From positions 536,132 to 600,131 of the forward strand of contig NQMI01000009.1 of NCBI GenBank assembly GCA_002270565.1: a stretch of 64,000 nucleotides of DNA, read 5' to 3'. A model generated the notes under the pieces. That model saw only the letters and a program-made list of their open reading frames with translations. It was not told where the DNA came from and ran no database searches. Below are positions 1 through 11,490 of this stretch, piece by piece. The position numbers and the translations under genes are program-made. This DNA comes from Stenocarpella maydis (taxonomy: Eukaryota > Ascomycota > Sordariomycetes > Diaporthales > Diaporthaceae). Position 1 is the first letter of the stretch; the number at the start of each line of letters is the position of its first letter.

Positions 1-908
1 CGCTGTGTACTGGCATCTCTCTGTTTATCGGTCTGGTCTTCCTCAACGCCCCGAACACGGTCCAGGGTCTACAGAACCAGATGTTTGCCATCTTTAACAT
101 CCTGACAATCTTTGGCCAGCTCACCCAGCAGCAAATGCCCCACTTCGTTGTCCAACGTTCTCTGTACGAGGTTCGCGAGCGGCCATCCAAGGTCTATAGT
201 TGGAAGGTCTTCATGATCTCACAGATTATAGTGGAGCTGCCGTGGAACTCTCTGATGGCTGTCATCATGTTCGTCTGTTGGTACTATCCCGTTGGCCTCT
301 ACCGAAACGCCGAGGTCGCAGACCAGGTCCATGAGCGTGGCGCTCTCATCTTCCTCTTCCTTCTCGCCTTTATGTTGTTCACGTCGACCTTTACGGATCT
401 GGTCATTGCAGGCTTCGAGACAGCCGAGGCAGGCGGAAACGTCGCCAACCTGCTGTTCATGCTGTGCCTCATCTTCTGCGGTGTCCTGGCCAACCCCAAG
501 ACTTTCCCCCGCTTCTGGATCTTCATGTACCGGGTGTCACCTTTTTCGTACCTGGTAGGCGGCATGCTTTCGGCGTCTGTAGCCAACACCTTTGTCCAGT
601 GTGCGGACAACGAGCTTCTCTCTCTCCAGCCCGCCGGCAACCAGACCTGCTACGAGTACATGGCACCTTACATGAGCGTCGCCGGCGGCTATCTCATTCA
701 GCCCAACGCCACCGCCGACTGCAGCTTCTGCCCCGTCTCCGACACCAACACCTTCCTCGCCGGCGTGGGTACCTACTACTCACAGCGCTGGAGAAACTTT
801 GGCATCCTCTGGGCGTACATCATCTTCAACGTCTTTGCCGCCCTGGGCGTCTACTGGCTCGCTCGTGTGCCCAAGGGCAAGAAGGTGAAGAAGGCTAAGA
901 AGGAGTGA
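1..908 (+). CDS. PDR-type ABC transporter, C-terminal part (5' end outside window)
   Basis: This is the last ~300 residues of a pleiotropic-drug-resistance (ABCG/PDR) pump of the plasma membrane, which exports hydrophobic compounds with ATP. The reading frame is open from base 3, so the gene begins upstream of the window; the first in-frame ATG at 81 is internal. The part seen is the second transmembrane domain. It holds the hydrophilic stretch with [20 protein letters not shown], which is typical of PDR pumps, then several hydrophobic helices. A large extracellular loop follows with N-glycosylation sequons and paired cysteines ([19 protein letters not shown]), the usual PDR/CDR signature, then a last helix and a lysine-rich cytosolic tail ([11 protein letters not shown]). 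No intron is seen in this part. The gene is convergent with the MFS gene at 2103-3787. The family call is firm; the substrate cannot be read from this fragment. Confidence 0.93.
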   Translation, partial: LCTGISLFIGLVFLNAPNTVQGLQNQMFAIFNILTIFGQLTQQQMPHFVVQRSLYEVRERPSKVYSWKVFMISQIIVELPWNSLMAVIMFVCWYYPVGLYRNAEVADQVHERGALIFLFLLAFMLFTSTFTDLVIAGFETAEAGGNVANLLFMLCLIFCGVLANPKTFPRFWIFMYRVSPFSYLVGGMLSASVANTFVQCADNELLSLQPAGNQTCYEYMAPYMSVAGGYLIQPNATADCSFCPVSDTNTFLAGVGTYYSQRWRNFGILWAYIIFNVFAALGVYWLARVPKGKKVKKAKKE

Positions 909-2102
909 AGAAGCAAGAGCCATTTTGTGGACGGCAGGATGAACTGGCAGTGTAATGTTGATGATGTTTCAATTCTGTTTAATAATATTTGTAACTGATT
1001 CATTGCTGTAGGTGGGCGTCCAGGGGATACCCGACAAGTTACGGGGATAAGATATAACTTGTGTAGCATATACGCCACAGTGTGGGCGATGATGATCAGG
1101 GAGATTCCCCTTTTCGTCTTCTTTCCTTCTCTTTTCTTGCCTTTCACACACCGCGGAAGCCCCACCCATCTCTTCTCAACCTTTCTTCCCTGTTCATGTT
1201 TTTTATGCTTGTAATTGAACCCAAGTCCGCGCTAAAGTACTAGAGGATGGGGCAGCATTGTTTATAGTCTGGTTTTTGTTTTCTTACTCCCCTCGGAAAG
1301 TTACTAGAAGCCATTTAGAGAACGGTTAAGACGGATGACTAGAAAGCTATATATATATATATATATCGGTGTGATGATATTCCAGAGCAGTGCATTTTAA
1401 ATAGAGTAAAACATCTAGGACTATAGCCTATAGATAATGGAACGGGGGAAGCTTGGTTTTATAGAATGGAGCAACAATAGCGAAGCCCCTGACTCGTGAC
1501 AATCTGATAGTTGGAATGGGCCGGAAGATACCCAGATCAGGAGATGACATACACTGACTCATAACTGAGTGACCTTGGTCCCATGCCTCTGTGATGCTGT
1601 CTCGCTTGCTCGCGGTGATGATGCATATGGCTGCATTTCGTGCATGAGTGGACTGCATGGCTGGGCTACGGTGGGCGGGTTGCGATTTGCCACCTACAGT
1701 ACATGTCGCCAGCCCGATCAGGCGACAATCTGTCGCTACGAATGGAGAATGGGAGTGCGGCTGTCAGTCCACCCATGCGTGGCGATACACAGGCGTCTGC
1801 CCCTAGACTGCATGCACCTGTGGACTATCTGGCAACCCCTTACCACCGCAATGCATCGGTCTGGGCATGTGTGAGCCTCAGGTGGGACATTGTGGGTATG
1901 TGTGGGCTCCTGGACAGTTGGTAGTCGTCGGCACAAGTTTGAGGGCGGGTGCCATATCCCTGGCTGTAAAGACACACGGTCCGGGCGAGGCATGAGATGG
2001 ATTTGCTCCACAACGAGTCCGGTATATTAACGTCGATGTCGCTCTTGTATCGAGCGTCTATGTGAAAGAGCGCTCCTCAGCCCGTCAGAGCCCGCAGGGC
2101 CA
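909..2102. other. Convergent 3' intergenic region with a short TA microsatellite
   Basis: This spacer separates the ends of the ABC transporter and the MFS permease. Open frames here are short, without ATG starts or recognisable domains. The only structure seen is a TA dinucleotide run at 1348-1366. Confidence 0.6.
1348..1366. repeat. (TA)n microsatellite
   Basis: About nine and a half TA units in the 3' spacer of the ABC transporter gene. Confidence 0.8.
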
Positions 2103-3787
2103 TCAGTACACGTAGCGAAAGTTAGGGTTTTCCCTATCTGTCATGTCACTGAACGCGGTCTCGTCTAGGTCGGGCTGCTCCTGGCTGCCCGAGATGCTCT
2201 CCCGCCTCTTGTTCTCCATGCTGAGCATGGTCCTGAACCCGAGGATCATGACAACAGAAGCAAGATGGCAGAATATCATGCTGGCCATGCCCAGTGGATA
2301 GGTTGGCTGTTGTTCGGTCTTGAAGAAGAAGGGCCCTGCGATGTTTCCTGCGCCAGTTTTATGTGTCAGAGACATATGCTGGCTGAACTGTGGTTCTGAC
2401 CGATAGGTTGTGCTCACTTACCAACGCAATAGCCGAGGAACATGAGGGCATTAGTTAGGACCTTTTTCGTGTGCCCGGCGGTATTCCCAGTGGCGAGGCT
2501 CAAGATCAAGACGAAAGAAGCGTTGTACGGTCCTGTCAGGTAGTAACACCACAGTCTGGTAATGTGCTGGTGCGTGGGGACAAAGCGCAGGCCAAAGGCG
2601 CCAGCAATGTTGGGCAGGGTGTAGAGTATGATAAACCAGCACCTCGTGTTCTTTTGCAGCTTGGTGCAGAAGTAGTCGTTGAGGTAGACGCAGCTCAGGA
2701 TTGAGAGGGCGATCAGCGCACCATAGGGCATCTGCAACAGAGTGGTGCCGAGGGTGCCGAAGCCGAAGCCCTGGATGATGAGCGTGCCGAAGTTTGAGAT
2801 GCCACCGTTGGGAAGGTTCTGGACCGTGGCCAGCAGGAAGAAGAAGTATGTCTTGGGGTCCCTGAGGGTCTCGGCGACCTGGTCCATCTTGAAGGTCTTG
2901 TTCTCGACGCCCGTCTGGTTCTCCCGCAGGCGCTCGATGGCGATCCGCCGCTCCCTCTTGGACAGCATGTGAGCCGTGACGGGCGAGTCCGGCAGGAAGA
3001 TTATCAGCACGATGCCCCACGCGCTGCAGAGGGCCCCGATGATGATGAACTCATCTAAGTATAGTCAGTGACTTCAAGAGTACAAGGATGGGGGGACTGT
3101 AGCAAGACAAGAGTGGTACCTACACTTCCAGCTGGGGAGGGCGCCTCGAATGTGTCCTATGGCATAGCCGAGAAGGCCACCCAAGGCTATGCCCAAGCCA
3201 TTGGCCGTATACCACAGTCCGATGCGCACCGGCTGCTGCCGCCGGGTATACCACATGGCGGTGATGAGCATGAAGCTCGGGTCCGCGCATGCCTCGGCTG
3301 CGCCGGACAGGGCGCGGAGCACGGCCAGGGTGGCAAAGTCGTGGGCGGCGGCCTGGGCCATCAGGAGAGCACCCCACAGGAAGATGTTTGCGCCGAGGTA
3401 TTTGGCCAGGGGCAGCCGCTGCATGAGGAAGTTTGTCGGAAGAGCCCATACCAGGAAGCCAAAGTAGAAGACGGAAGACAGCCAGTTATAGTCGGTTCCC
3501 TCCAGGTTGAGGTCCTCGCGGATGCCGAAAATGGCAGCGTACGAGAGGGTGGTCTTGTCGATGTAGAAGAAGGCGTAGCACACGGCCAGGCAGGGGATGA
3601 TGGTAAAGTCGATCTTTTGCACGAGCTTCTTCTCGTCGCTCCTGGTGTAGTGCTCAGCGGACCCGTCATCAAGCAGCGCCGCCGCCGTGTCCGCGGCAGC
3701 GGGCGAGCTGAGGGCCCCCCATTTATTAATACTAATATTCGGTGCCGCGGGGCCGACCCCAGCATCCTCGTGATGGGTTGCATCCAT
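2103..3787 (-). CDS. MFS transporter, allantoate permease (Dal5/anion:cation symporter) family
   Basis: Plasma-membrane permease of the Dal5-like major facilitator family, which imports small anionic nutrients such as allantoate, ureidosuccinate, nicotinate or dipeptides. Exons by splice signals are 3787-3124, 3054-2422 and 2347-2103, giving 513 residues, normal for the family. The first junction rebuilds WKYEFIIIGA and the second rebuilds YCVGNIAGPFFF, both typical of Dal5 proteins. About twelve hydrophobic segments are present, beginning with FTIIPCLAVCYAFFYIDKTT. The charged central loop lies after FLPDSPVTAHMLSKRER. The start is the first true ATG in the frame of the first exon; the frame continues open upstream to ~4015 with only a TTG, so an extra 5' exon cannot be excluded. 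The C-terminal tail is acidic. Substrate is unknown. Confidence 0.9.
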
Positions 3788-5001
3788 GCCAGAATCATCC
3801 TTGATGTCGGGGCCAGGCGCGGGTGATGGCCCTGGCCTTGCTGGCTCCGAAGGGCGGCTGCCGCCACGACTCTTGATGGAGCCTGAAAACTCATCGCGAC
3901 GGCCTGGCACTTGAGACGGCTGAGGCTGAGGGACTGGGGGGGGGGAGACCAAACGCGGGAGAAGATGATGTTTGATGATAACTGTCGCCTCGATTCTCCG
4001 CCTGTCGCTCGGCAATTGTTCCCCACGGGGAGGCCCAGCAAATACCCAGCCAGCCAGCCTTTTTTACCTTTCACCCGCCCAGTACAAGGTTTTCCAGGGC
4101 AACTATTAGCATTTCCAAGTCCCTACTGGATGGAAATAAAACCACTCCGTACACCATACCAAACCTTACCCCTCTATGTCAAGGGCCTTCCTCTAAGCGC
4201 GCTGGCGCGCTGAGGGGCTCTGGGGCGGGGTAATGTAGAGCTTCAAATAGGGAATAGAGAGTATAAGAGTTGTAGTAGGCTGTACGGAGTATGCTCAATT
4301 GCTTGTAATGGGTAAAATGGACCGACGGTGACTGTGGACGTCACCCGGGTTTCGGCCTAGCTTTGAGCCGGGCTTCAGAGCTGCTGTAACCACCTCGAAG
4401 TGCAGATCTGGCCCGCAAAGCATAAATTCTGAGCACTACCTATGTCCATACTCATCATTTCATAATTTCTCGAACAAGTCTTGACAAGAATAACTCCATG
4501 TTGGCACGGAGATCTTTCCATCACTTAAAATGGATTACCAACTGCATCACACGCCAACGCTTGGCCCTTGGATATAATAACTGCCACTTACTGTCGCGCA
4601 AACGGACACCGTAATTATTATTAGAGAGAGAAAAAGTACTCACACAACCTACATGATAGCCTGAGCATTATTTTATAATAAGTTACTTAATTTATAAGAA
4701 ATATTAATAAGTAAACTAGTTAATTGTAATATTTTCTTTTTCTGTTAAGGAAAACATGAATAAAAATCTTGATCTTTTAATATTTTATATAGTATTACTT
4801 AATTTTCAATTTTTAAAAGAAACATACTAATAGAGAGGAGTTATAGGCTAGTTTTAAATGGTTTCGCCCCGTGGGATTATGACCATTGCGTAAATAACCC
4901 ACTGTGTTATTAGAGTAAAATCGAGCTGATATACCTTGTATAGTACCCCTAGCCTTATATCGTGACAACTACTAGTATCTATGTCTCCCAAGGGGTGTCC
5001 T
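3788..5001. other. Intergenic region, partly AT-rich
   Basis: Upstream region of the MFS gene and downstream region of the TRK gene. It holds a run of ten G at 3936-3945, a short inverted repeat at 4196-4211 and a strongly AT-rich block at about 4600-4950 with almost no CG dinucleotides. No coding potential was recognised. Confidence 0.6.
4196..4211. repeat. Short perfect inverted repeat
   Basis: Seven-base arms AGCGCGC and GCGCGCT flank a TG spacer about 400 bp upstream of the MFS start codon. It could be a dyad binding site or chance in a GC-rich patch. Confidence 0.4.
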
Positions 5002-7378
5002 CTAAGCGCCTAGATCCGCAGTTCTTGATGTCATGCTTCTTCGTATCCGGTGATCTTCCTCTTCATCGCGGTACAGGTGCTCCCCTGGAAGCCTCACAGC
5101 ATGATCTAACGCAACCGGCAACCCGCGATGCCTGCCGCGCAGCATGACAAGGCATGCTCCGGAGAAGCTATACGCGTCCGTCGGAATCCCCACCGAGATC
5201 CCTACCGTCCCATAAGCAGAAACGACCTCGAAGATGATATTGAACACGGAAAACATCACCGGGTCGGCCATAAAATGCGACGTCTCTATCGTTGCAATCG
5301 CCAGGACTGCCAGCACAAGCCACCATATGTCGTGAGCCAGCTGCCCGTGGATCTGCTGGCTGATAAAACTTATTCGGCTATTCGGGCTGCTGCCACCTCC
5401 CAGGCGGCCAGGTGCAGGAAAGCCGTCTGGCTCGTTGATGGCCTGCTTCATTGGCGGGACGCCGACGCCGCTCAGCGAGAATGTGCGCTGTAAAGCATCC
5501 CCGATGTTAGCGGCCGTAGTGGAGCGGTCCAGCCGGCGCACAACAGGCGAGGCTATCGAAACGACTCTACCGGGACCGCGTGCGGAGGATTCGAAGTTGC
5601 GACCATCTTGAGAACGCAGCGGGAGAGCCAGCTCGGGATCAGAAGAGGAACGGGAAAGATCGTCACCGCTGTAGATACCGAGCGAGCGCTCCTCGTAGAC
5701 ATTGGAGTGGCGGATTGTGATGACCACGGGGTACACGGAAATGTACATCATTATAACGTACAATATCTGAAGCCCTATGTAGACCTGTGAGATGGGCACG
5801 ACATAGAAGCCCCCGGATCGGACGGCTACAAGGGCGTGGTTAGAACTTTGATTGCCTTCCAGCAGCAGTAAGTGATATGAGAGGATTACCAAGGGCCTGG
5901 AACAGGCCGTCGAGGATTCGAGACCCTGTGGGGATGCTCGTGATGGTCGGATTCCCGAGGTTCAGAAGCTCAAAGCAAACCCAGTCAACCGAGTTCAACC
6001 ACATAAGCATGAATAACAGCCACCAGGTAGGACGAGACGGGAACAGATTCGTATAAACCCGGCGAGGGAATTCTAGGATGAATTCAAGCGTGGTCTTGAT
6101 GGTAGTATGGGCGTCCTCAGCGGTAATCGCCTTCAAAAGTTTGAGTTGTGTCCATATGATGAGGCGCAGGAAAAGAGGGTACGCGGTGTTGCCGGCCAGG
6201 ATCATCAAGCCCATGGTGATGAGGACGAAGCAGGCCTTCTGAAACGGGATCATGTTCGCATCCAGGAGCGACATGCCCGAATTGTTGAAGGCCGAGACGC
6301 CGTTGAAGATGCCGAGCCACCAAGGGCTGATACCGTTAGCCCTTGCAGTGTCGGGCATGCCGTGGCTCATCCATGCTCCAAGCGTGAGGCATCCCAGGAA
6401 CTGCCACAGGAAGAAGTAGACGGGCACCAGGACTGCCAGGGTTTTCAGGGCACGGTACTCGCAGCCACCCAATTGCTCTCGCTCCTCGCTGCTCAGGCTG
6501 TGGAACTGGCCTTTGCGGCTAGGGGCATGGCCCTTGATGAAATGGCGACCGGTGAAGCCAACTTGTTCTTGGTCCGCTGGTGCTTTGCTCGTCCCATTCC
6601 TGTGTCTGGGCCGGACTTCGTTGGAGTCGGAAACGCTGGTCGACATAGCATCCCTGCCATCCTGTCGGCGCGGAGGATCGGCGAAGACAATGTGTGCCCC
6701 TGAGGTGCCCGGCTCAGCCGCTGGAGCCTTTGGCTCATCTGGCCCATTTTGCCCTGGGAGGTCGAGGTCGGGCAGAGACGACGCTCGCCGAGGCGCTGGC
6801 ATCGCCCCGTCCACCTGTGAACGGTCCACTTCTGCAGCTGGCGTCGCAGTCTCGTGATCCACCGCTCGGCTTCACGTCGCCGGCAGGGCCCTGTCGGGCA
6901 CTGGGACGGTCTTGGCTTTGCGGAATGAGAGGGCCTTGCGCAGCTTCGGGAGAGCTAGCGAGGTGGTGCTGCCCCGTCGGCTGAGCCTGCGGGCGCGCTC
7001 GGCACGCACGATGCTGTCGAAGCGCTCCTCGAAGACGTGTTTGCGCGCAAGAACTGTCCAGATGGAAACCCAGATGGTGCTTCCCAGCACTATGAGGACG
7101 AAGAGCAGGGTCTGTTGCCAGGTCGTCAAAGTGCTGAGGTTGACTGTGTTCAGCCCAGCCTCAGTCATTGCTGACACCACGAGGCACAGGCTGTCTATAT
7201 AGCTTATGCTGTAGGCAGGATCCGACGACCGCCAGAAGATGACGGAGCTGATGAGGCATACGACAATAAAGTATGCATAGTGGATGGAGATGAAGTTCAA
7301 TGGTGGCAAATACCTGCGAAACCACATCAAGTCGGCAAGCCGTGGATGGTCATCTGCGAGGTCTTCCCAGCGCGACAT
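5002..7378 (-). CDS. TRK-family potassium transporter, frame broken by an in-frame TGA (possible pseudogene)
   Basis: Plasma-membrane K+ transporter of the fungal TRK/HKT type with four membrane-pore-membrane repeats. The frame opens with ATG at 7378 (MSRWEDLADD). The first repeat follows, with pore segment SAMTEAGLNTVNLSTL. The long cytosolic loop comes next, then repeat two (NGVSAFNNSGMSLL). Repeat three is joined by a clear 64-bp intron (5889-5826) that restores FQALAVRSGGFYVVP, and repeat four has SAYGTVGISVG. Two oddities are seen. A TGA at 6874-6872 interrupts the same frame inside the cytosolic loop. Near the end, SFSGACLVMLRGRHRG appears to lack about ten residues that other TRK proteins carry between the SFCGAW-like and CLVMLRGRHRG segments (my recollection of the family). 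Only weak donors could remove the stop, for example an 87-bp intron 6901-6815. Without that, the product is truncated after repeat one. Confidence 0.8.
5826..5889 (-). other. Intron of the TRK gene
   Basis: A 64-bp GT..AG intron (donor GTAATC, acceptor CTTGTAG). Its removal rebuilds the conserved pore-loop sequence FQALAVRSGGF, which is good support for the family and for the gene having been functional. Confidence 0.85.
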
Positions 7379-8967
7379 TCTGTCCGAGGGCCCTGAACTA
7401 TTAGTAGGTAGGCTGCCAGTTTACCCACTGGCGGCGTGGACGAAGCACCTGGCTCCGATGGTATGCTCGTCATCAGCGGATTCTGTTGCGATCTGTGCCT
7501 CTCTGGGTGTTTCTGCTTCGACTCAGAGGCGCTGCAGGAGTAGGCGTCGGGTCCCGAGGGGGAAAGGGGTATGCCTCGTGTCACGACAGGAAATCCCTGA
7601 TGGCCTACAACAAAAGACCAGCAGTCCCTGTCGGTGGGAATCGACATGCCACCCCAGTGAGACGGCGCTCCGCGGCCGCTGCACTATAGCCACTAATTGC
7701 CAAAATGCCAGAATTCTCTCAGAACCGCTTCTGGGAGAATCACTGTGGCTTATATGGTTGTGCCGTCACACCCAGTTGTGTAAGTCATTCTATTACAAGA
7801 CCTTTGGATTTATTAGTTATAGCGTTGTTAATGTATACAGATCTTGAAACAGTGAATAATTAGAATGCTTAATACAGGAGTGGTTAGCTAAAATAATAGA
7901 AGAAGGTCAAAATATTAATCAAATAGTGTGATACATAATCATATATAACTGAAGCACGTACTAGGGGACTTTCACGGGCACACTATCTTCGACCTCTACA
8001 CCCGTGGAGTCTAACTACTCCATTCCCAAGTTTGAGAAATATCAATACTTTTCTTCTGCTGTTTCCGCGGTTCTGTTTTGGAGGTCACTGGGTGCGCTCT
8101 CTCGTAAAATATTTACATGCGCATATGCATCAATGGGACCGCCCAGTGGGCTGGGCTTTGCGCCAAAACGCTCCAGGCATCTCAGGAACCAGTACAAAGC
8201 CCCAATTCTCCCAGGCCTCGTAGCCTAGGATCTAAACTTTCATATCAAGTCCCCAATCAATTGTGTACCGTCGATTCCATGCAGCGACAGGCCACTTGAT
8301 AACCTTGCTAAACTCGTCAACACTGGACCCAAGCTTCTGGTGTTGGCAAATCCAGCCAAGTGTAGAACGGACTTCTGACCTCGATTCGGTAAGATGAGGA
8401 CGTCTATTATTACTGCATGATGTACGGCCATCGTTGCGCAGGCCAAGGGGTCTGCTGCAGCACGTCTATTTTGCTTGTGAGCGAGAGCGCCTACCCCGGG
8501 ATCATCGAAACCAGAATGCAGCTGCCAGGACTCAGAATCAGCAGACCCGAAAATTACCCCAAAACTACGGCGCTCTCCTTGTCTTTGCAGAGACTCTCTG
8601 CACATGTACGTACTGACCATGCACCGAAGCTTTCGTTGGCCCCCGTTGACTGTGCTCGGCCGACTGGTGAAACCTAAAACATTTCCAAGTGTCCAGACGA
8701 GCATTGAGAACTCCTCCTTTTCAAGGTCCAATTGGGATGTTCAGGATGGGAGCACAGCGAAGCGCCGTTGAACGTGCCAATTCCTGTTGGTGGATACAAG
8801 GCCGGGTGGCATTAATGATAAAGCAGTATATGATAAAGTTCGCGTGCGGGCCAAAAGTGTCCTCCGGGTGACTAAGGGTATCATGAAGCAAACCCCGAAA
8901 CTCCGGCGCCAAGGAAGAGAGAAGAAAGTACGCCACCTGCCCATGTGAAGCCAACGGCAGACGGCTG
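7379..8967. other. Intergenic region, AT-rich around 7780-7960
   Basis: No gene was recognised. The longest frame (minus strand, ~8240-8731) lacks an ATG at its start and any recognisable domain. The AT-rich stretch around 7780-7960 resembles other RIP-like patches in the window. Confidence 0.5.
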
Positions 8968-10138
8968 CTAGAGAGCCTGCTGAGCCTGGGAGGCTGTCAT
9001 ATCCGAACCAGGAACAGGGGCCGGCACAGCCCCGTAGTTCTGCAAAGCTGCCTTGTTTACGAGCGCGGCCTTCTGGGCCTCCTTGTACTGCTCCTTCTGG
9101 GCCTTGCGCTCGTCCAAGATGCGGAGGGACAGCCAGTTGAGCTTCCTCTTTCCGCGCTGCGTGTCCAGCGCCCTGACGGCGCTCTGCTCGTCGATCCCAT
9201 CCGCCATGTACTGCTTGATCTTATCGGCGATAGCCTTGCGGCGTTTGTAGAACTCCCGGAGCTTGAAGTCCTGGCGCCACCTGGGTCCCCAGACCGCGTC
9301 GAGAGTCTCGAGCGACGGATTCCCGTTGCGGCCGTAGCGGAATTCCTCCCAGGCCTCCCAGGCGGTCTCGAGGTGGCTAACTTCGACGTTGGGCGGCTGG
9401 TTTGGAACGTCGGACTGCGTGATCTTGAGCTCCTTCTTGTCTTGTGGCTCGACAGAGGAGCTGGCGGGGGCCCGGAAAGGGGTGAAGGCAGCAACAGACG
9501 GGGTTTCGAGGTGCGTACTTCGGGGGGTGGTTTCCAGGTTGTTTGCGATGGGTGTGGATGGCGAGGCGCGCGGGACCGAGGGCATGGGCATTTGTCGTGG
9601 GGCCGAAAAGGATGCATTCGCGGGCATCAGCGCAGGACTTCGGTTCGTGGTATTCGGCGCTGCCGGCAGGATGGAAGAGAAGGGCCTGCCTTGTGGCGAG
9701 GCCGAAATGGAGGCGACCGTCTTTGGCGGGACCTTGTCAGATGGTCTCGGAGCCCCCAGCATCGGAAAGACGTACCTGCTGGACCGATTGAAGAGCTGAT
9801 ATCTGCGAGGCAAAATGGCCGTTCAGCGTGCGGGTAAGTTGATCCAACTGGCGGCTGACGGTCGCATATCGGTTCTGTAGCTCGGCTAGCTGTTGTTCAT
9901 GAGAGGACCGCATCGCTAGGATGATTGCAATTAGCTCCCCTGGCGTCTTGCCAACCAATTGATGGTCCGTGGTCTGGGAATGAGGAGCAAATGGCGGAGC
10001 GCTCTGTCCATTCGCAATTGGGGCCTCCATGTTCTGCCGTTTTGGAGGCGCTCTGCTTGGGCCGAACGGTTCTTCATCCTCGGGTGGTCTCTTGATGGGG
10101 ACGCTGGCGACAGAAACTGGAGACTGGACTGGGTCCAT
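8968..10138 (-). CDS. Gcr1_C-domain transcription factor-like protein
   Basis: A putative nuclear DNA-binding protein with the fungal Gcr1/Hot1/Msn1-type C-terminal domain (Pfam GCR1_C). The start is ATG at 10138. Exon 1 is 10138-9776 and exon 2 is about 9720-8968, with a 55-bp intron (donor GTACGT, branch CTGAC, acceptor CCAAAG; an earlier AG 12 bp upstream keeps the frame too). This gives 371 residues. A Pro-rich N-terminus is followed by a predicted coiled coil (HEQQLAELQNRYATVSRQLD, ~residues 80-110) and a Ser/Pro-rich linker. The domain core is WEAWEEFRYGRNGNPSLETL, then WGPRWRQDFKLREFYKRRKA, matching the W..G..G.PS...L....G..WR pattern. In yeast such domains activate glycolytic or osmostress genes; the target here is unknown. 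Confidence 0.78.
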
Positions 10139-10803
10139 GGTGTGCAGTCAGAAACGAGGAGGGTGGTGAGTCCAGGGCCGGGGGGTTGGCGGGTAGAGCA
10201 GTCCTCAGATGCTCGCCGCCATTAAAATACGTGTCGGTGGCGCATGGTCTGTTCCAAATTGACGAGATGGCGGGATCCGTTAATATAAGACCAGTTAAGG
10301 TAGCTCTTGGTCCTCCGAGTCTGGGTTCCGAGCCTGCCGACGTCGGTCCCGAAGCTCCACTACCCGCTCGACACCGCCAGGTTGGGCCTCTTTCTTTATA
10401 TGTACTTGAGTATTTCCTGCCCATGGGCTTTGGACGTCTTTCTCAACCAGAGAGTTGACGCTTGGTTTTACTGTCCAATATCCTGAGCCTAGAGCCTCGT
10501 GGTTCCCCATCTTCTTTGGCAGCAACTGCCCTTCCACCTCACCAGACGAGAATTGGTAGAGCCTGTATTTGGAAGTCCTGGGTCTTGACCATGCGTCATC
10601 AAGTTGGTTGATCGGGATAGCTGGATATCACGGCTCAAGTTGTAGGTGTAGTCAGTTACAAAATAAGCCCATAATCAGATAAGACACTCGAAGTCATGGT
10701 TATTCATCCCTGAACCTTGGACAGGCCCTGCCATCATATCTTCCTCCGCCCGGACCTGAACGGCCAATAACTACATTAGATTACCAACGAAGAATAAAAT
10801 GAA
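10139..10803. other. Intergenic region
   Basis: Promoter side of the Gcr1_C gene and 3' side of the next gene. No coding sequence, RNA gene or repeat was recognised. Confidence 0.5.
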
Positions 10804-11490
10804 TCAACCCCAGAAGCCCAAAGCTTGCTGGCCGAGCGATAGCTGTCCGGCAGCATTGGCATGGCAGCCGTCGGCCACTTGTTGGCTGTACAAGATAAAT
10901 AGACCTGCGTAGCTGGTGTTCTGGGAGGCGTCTGCACCGGCCTGTCTAGCAAGACTATCTGTTAACTCCGGCCCGTCGGGCCCTGACATATAGCAAGTGT
11001 GCCCGTTTGCGTATATTGGCTGGCCGGTGATGTAGATGTCGGCATCCGGTGCTGCGTGCTGGCGAGCATTGGCGATGAGCTGTTTGACCTCATCATAAGT
11101 GGCTCCCGGGTCGGCAAAGATGCATATCTGCACCCAGACCGCTGATGGCCTGCCGTATTTGGCAGCTTGCTGGTCAAACCTCTGCCAGGCCTCCGAGACC
11201 GAGTTAGTCCTGGCATAGCTACGTTAGTCACCCGCTACGTGTCCTTCATTTTGGAACATGCAAAAGTGACAGACGATGAGACAATGAACGGAGAAGAATG
11301 ATGTTTACCACGACTGCACAGCCAGGCCAGAAAGACCATACGGGCCCCACATGCGTTGACCACCGACAGTTACATATCCTGCAGCGACATCCTCGCCCAT
11401 GGAGCAACCAATGAACCCCATCGAGTTGGTCATTCCCGCGGCCAATGCCGTGGTGGCAACGGCGAGGAGCTCTAGGTAGGTTAAATGCAT
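10804..11490 (-). CDS. Small secreted SGNH/GDSL-like protein
   Basis: A 195-residue predicted secreted protein. Exon 1 is 11490-11309 and exon 2 is 11209-10804. Removal of the 99-bp intron (donor GTAAAC, branch GACTAAC, acceptor CCAG) joins QSW to TNSVSEAWQRFDQQ. A signal peptide is clear (MHLTYLELLAVATTALAAG). Just after it lies GFIGCSMGEDVAAGY, which sits where SGNH hydrolases carry the nucleophile block GDSxxxGY. Near the C-terminus lies DGCHANAAGQ, which resembles the Asp-x-x-His block (DGxHPN). The enzyme class is inference: the first block has Cys where GDSL enzymes have Asp, and I do not recognise a characterised homologue. Four cysteines (CS, CIF, TCY, DGCH) could form disulfides. The gene stands alone between long spacers. 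Confidence 0.72.

Noticed and set aside
3912..4015. N-terminal extension of the MFS permease to a TTG at 4015
   Set aside because: Nuclear fungal genes start with ATG. The first ATG in frame is at 3787 and gives a normal family length; the extension is low-complexity Pro/Ser/Gly.
7284..7847. Plus-strand frame of 187 codons overlapping the TRK start
   Set aside because: It is an antisense shadow of the TRK gene and runs into AT-rich spacer; no domain was seen.
8240..8731. Minus-strand frame of 163 codons
   Set aside because: It begins at a TTG, has no recognisable domain, no splice signals that extend it, and lies in a spacer with AT-rich patches.
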